Below, piece after piece: positions 62,614-64,000 of a stretch of 64,000 nucleotides of DNA. The stretch spans positions 496,001 to 560,000 of the forward strand of contig NZ_RCCS01000005.1 in the NCBI RefSeq assembly GCF_003664185.1. Direction: 5' to 3'. The notes beneath the pieces were generated by a model. The model searched no databases and had not been told where the DNA came from. It worked only from the letters and a program-made list of their open reading frames with translations. This DNA comes from Tenacibaculum discolor. Its GTDB lineage: Bacteria; Bacteroidota; Bacteroidia; Flavobacteriales; Flavobacteriaceae. The position numbers were made by a program, and so were the translations under genes. Within the stretch, counting starts at the first letter, position 1. The number at the start of each line of letters is the position of its first letter.

Positions 62614-63929
62614 TGGTATTTTTAGAAGTAAGCACAGGAGGAACAGTTGCTATTACAGTATTAGCGTTTTTAGCGGTAATCTTAGTTTTAGTAGCTTTAT
62701 TATTATTTGTTAAGCAAAAATTGGCACCATCTGGACCTGTAAAGATTACAATTAATGGTGAAAAAACAATAGAAGTAGCATCAGGGGGAACTTTATTATC
62801 TACCTTAGGTAATGAAAAAATCTTCTTACCATCAGCTTGTGGTGGTGGTGGTTCTTGTGTACAATGTGAGTGTCATGTAAATTCAGGTGGAGGAGAAGCT
62901 TTACCTACAGAAACACCACACTTTACACGTAAAGAATTACAAAACGGTATCCGTTTAGCATGTCAGGTAAAAGTAAAGCAAGATATGGATATCTCTATTC
63001 CAGAAGAAATTTTCGGAATTAAGAAATGGGAAGCAACTGTTGTAAGAAACTATAACGTAGCAACTTTTATTAAGGAGTTTGTGGTTGAGATTCCAGAAGA
63101 AATGGATTATAAAGCAGGTGGGTATATTCAAATTGAAATACCACCATGTGAAGTAAAATATGCTGATATGGATATTTCTGCACATCCACAAGATCATCCA
63201 GGTGAACCTGATAAATTTGAGGCTGATTGGGATAAATTTAACCTAAGGCCATTAGTAATGAAGAATGAAGAAACTGTAGAGAGAGCATACTCTATGGCTT
63301 CTTACCCTGCTGAAGGAAGAGAAATCATGTTAAATGTTCGTGTAGCAACACCTCCTTTCGACCGTGCTAAAGGCGGATGGATGGATGTAAATCCAGGGGT
63401 GGCATCTTCGTATATTTTTAATCAAAAGCCAGGAGATAAAGTAACTATTTCTGGACCTTATGGTGAATTCTTCATCAATGATTCTGAAGCTGAAATGTTA
63501 TATGTAGGTGGTGGAGCTGGTATGGCACCAATGCGTTCACATATTTATCATTTATTTAGAACTTTAAAGACTGGTAGAAAAGTAACATACTGGTATGGAG
63601 GTCGTTCTAAAGCAGAGTTATTCTACATTCACTACTTTAGAGCGTTAGAAAAAGACTTTCCAAACTTTAAATTCTACTTGGCATTATCTGAGCCATTAGA
63701 AGAAGATAACTGGAAGGTTAAAAAAGATATTAATGATGAAAGTGGAGATGGTTTTGTTGGGTTTATTCACCAAGTTGTAATAGACCAATATTTATCTAAA
63801 CATGAAAGTCCTGAGGATTTAGAATTATATTTCTGTGGACCACCATTAATGAACAAAGCAGTACAAAAAATGGGTGAAGATTTTGGTTTAGATGACGAAA
63901 ACATTCGTTTTGATGACTTTGGAGGATAG
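62613..63929 (+). CDS. nqrF: Na+-translocating NADH:quinone reductase subunit F
   Basis: The 438-residue NADH-oxidising subunit has one N-terminal span, a [2Fe-2S] ferredoxin domain (ACGGGGSCVQCECHV, final Cys in RLACQVKV), an FAD domain with RAYSMASYPAEG, and an NADH domain with GGGAGMAPMRSH. The C-terminus ends in FDDFGG, as is usual. Last gene of the operon within the window. Confidence 0.97.
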   Translation: MVFLEVSTGGTVAITVLAFLAVILVLVALLLFVKQKLAPSGPVKITINGEKTIEVASGGTLLSTLGNEKIFLPSACGGGGSCVQCECHVNSGGGEALPTETPHFTRKELQNGIRLACQVKVKQDMDISIPEEIFGIKKWEATVVRNYNVATFIKEFVVEIPEEMDYKAGGYIQIEIPPCEVKYADMDISAHPQDHPGEPDKFEADWDKFNLRPLVMKNEETVERAYSMASYPAEGREIMLNVRVATPPFDRAKGGWMDVNPGVASSYIFNQKPGDKVTISGPYGEFFINDSEAEMLYVGGGAGMAPMRSHIYHLFRTLKTGRKVTYWYGGRSKAELFYIHYFRALEKDFPNFKFYLALSEPLEEDNWKVKKDINDESGDGFVGFIHQVVIDQYLSKHESPEDLELYFCGPPLMNKAVQKMGEDFGLDDENIRFDDFGG

Positions 63930-63951
63930 ACACTCAGTGTTTTTTATATAT

Positions 63952-63985
63952 AAAAACCGATACAAATTTGTATCGGTTTTTTTTT
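63952..63985 (+). terminator. Terminator after the nqr operon
   Basis: The perfect palindrome AAAAACCGATACAAA/TTTGTATCGGTTTTT is followed by a T run. No gene starts in the remaining window. Confidence 0.92.
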
Positions 63986-64000
63986 ATATTTAAAAAGATA

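Noticed and set aside
1..64000. tRNA, rRNA, CRISPR, IS and integrase genes
   Set aside because: Looked for on both strands in the gaps; no cloverleaf, rRNA signature, regular spacer-repeat array, transposase or recombinase motif was seen.

Overview
The window is AT-rich DNA from a marine-type member of the Flavobacteriaceae (Bacteroidetes). A Tenacibaculum/Polaribacter-like genome is my guess, not something I could search. The evidence is a complete Na+-translocating NQR operon, a Bacteroides-aerotolerance (Bat) operon, a type IX secretion Plug protein, SusC/FecA-style TonB receptors, and many copies of the Bacteroidetes promoter element (-7 box TAnnTTTG, sometimes with a TTG/TTTG -33 box). 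No rRNA, tRNA, CRISPR array, IS element or integrase was recognised. Coding density is very high; only 30651-31078 and 47808-48135 are gene-free for more than 300 bases.

1-3.7 kb: an ECF sigma factor, FecR anti-sigma factor and (cut by the window edge) TonB transducer, divergent from an acidic, internally duplicated lipoprotein. 3.7-12.5 kb: tex, a SIR2-TPR gene that looks like a phage-defence effector inserted between tex and metG, then metG, an S66 LD-carboxypeptidase, a DUF2892 protein and yraN. 12.5-15.8 kb: a TlpA-like thioredoxin protein, an SDR oxidoreductase broken by a one-base frameshift, a small conserved protein and cvpA. 15.8-19.4 kb: two beta-carbonic anhydrases with a SulP anion transporter, probably a bicarbonate uptake and hydration module, and a small membrane protein. 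19.4-27.7 kb: moxR, DUF58, BatD-like, batA, batB, batC, batD, batE on the minus strand.

27.9-34 kb: two tandem paralogous TonB receptors, each followed by a near-identical terminator. 34-43.7 kb: housekeeping genes (lpxH, tadA, an O6-alkylguanine methyltransferase, tatD, a retropepsin-like protease, an aspartate aminotransferase, a fatty-acid desaturase, rsmG, a DEAD-box helicase) and an arsR/DUF6428/arsC-like arsenic unit with two copies of the same operator. 43.7-50.2 kb: accessory genes: chrA, a YceI-like protein, a HEPN-like protein, glutaminase, a three-repeat beta-trefoil-like protein with a long leader, then pruA. 50.4-57.7 kb: an NRDE protein, a three-gene envelope operon, DUF3667, apaG and the T9SS Plug gene. 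57.9-63.9 kb: nqrABCDEF, ending in a strong terminator.

The best candidates for something undescribed are the SIR2-TPR gene flanked by look-alike hairpins, the 43-residue-periodic trefoil protein, the HEPN-like single gene, the Asp-rich lipoprotein facing the FecI/FecR switch, and the terminator-like hairpin at the start of the tex transcript. Several genes (sigma factor, 99-aa membrane protein, lpxH, the methyltransferase, the HEPN-like gene) can only start at TTG.
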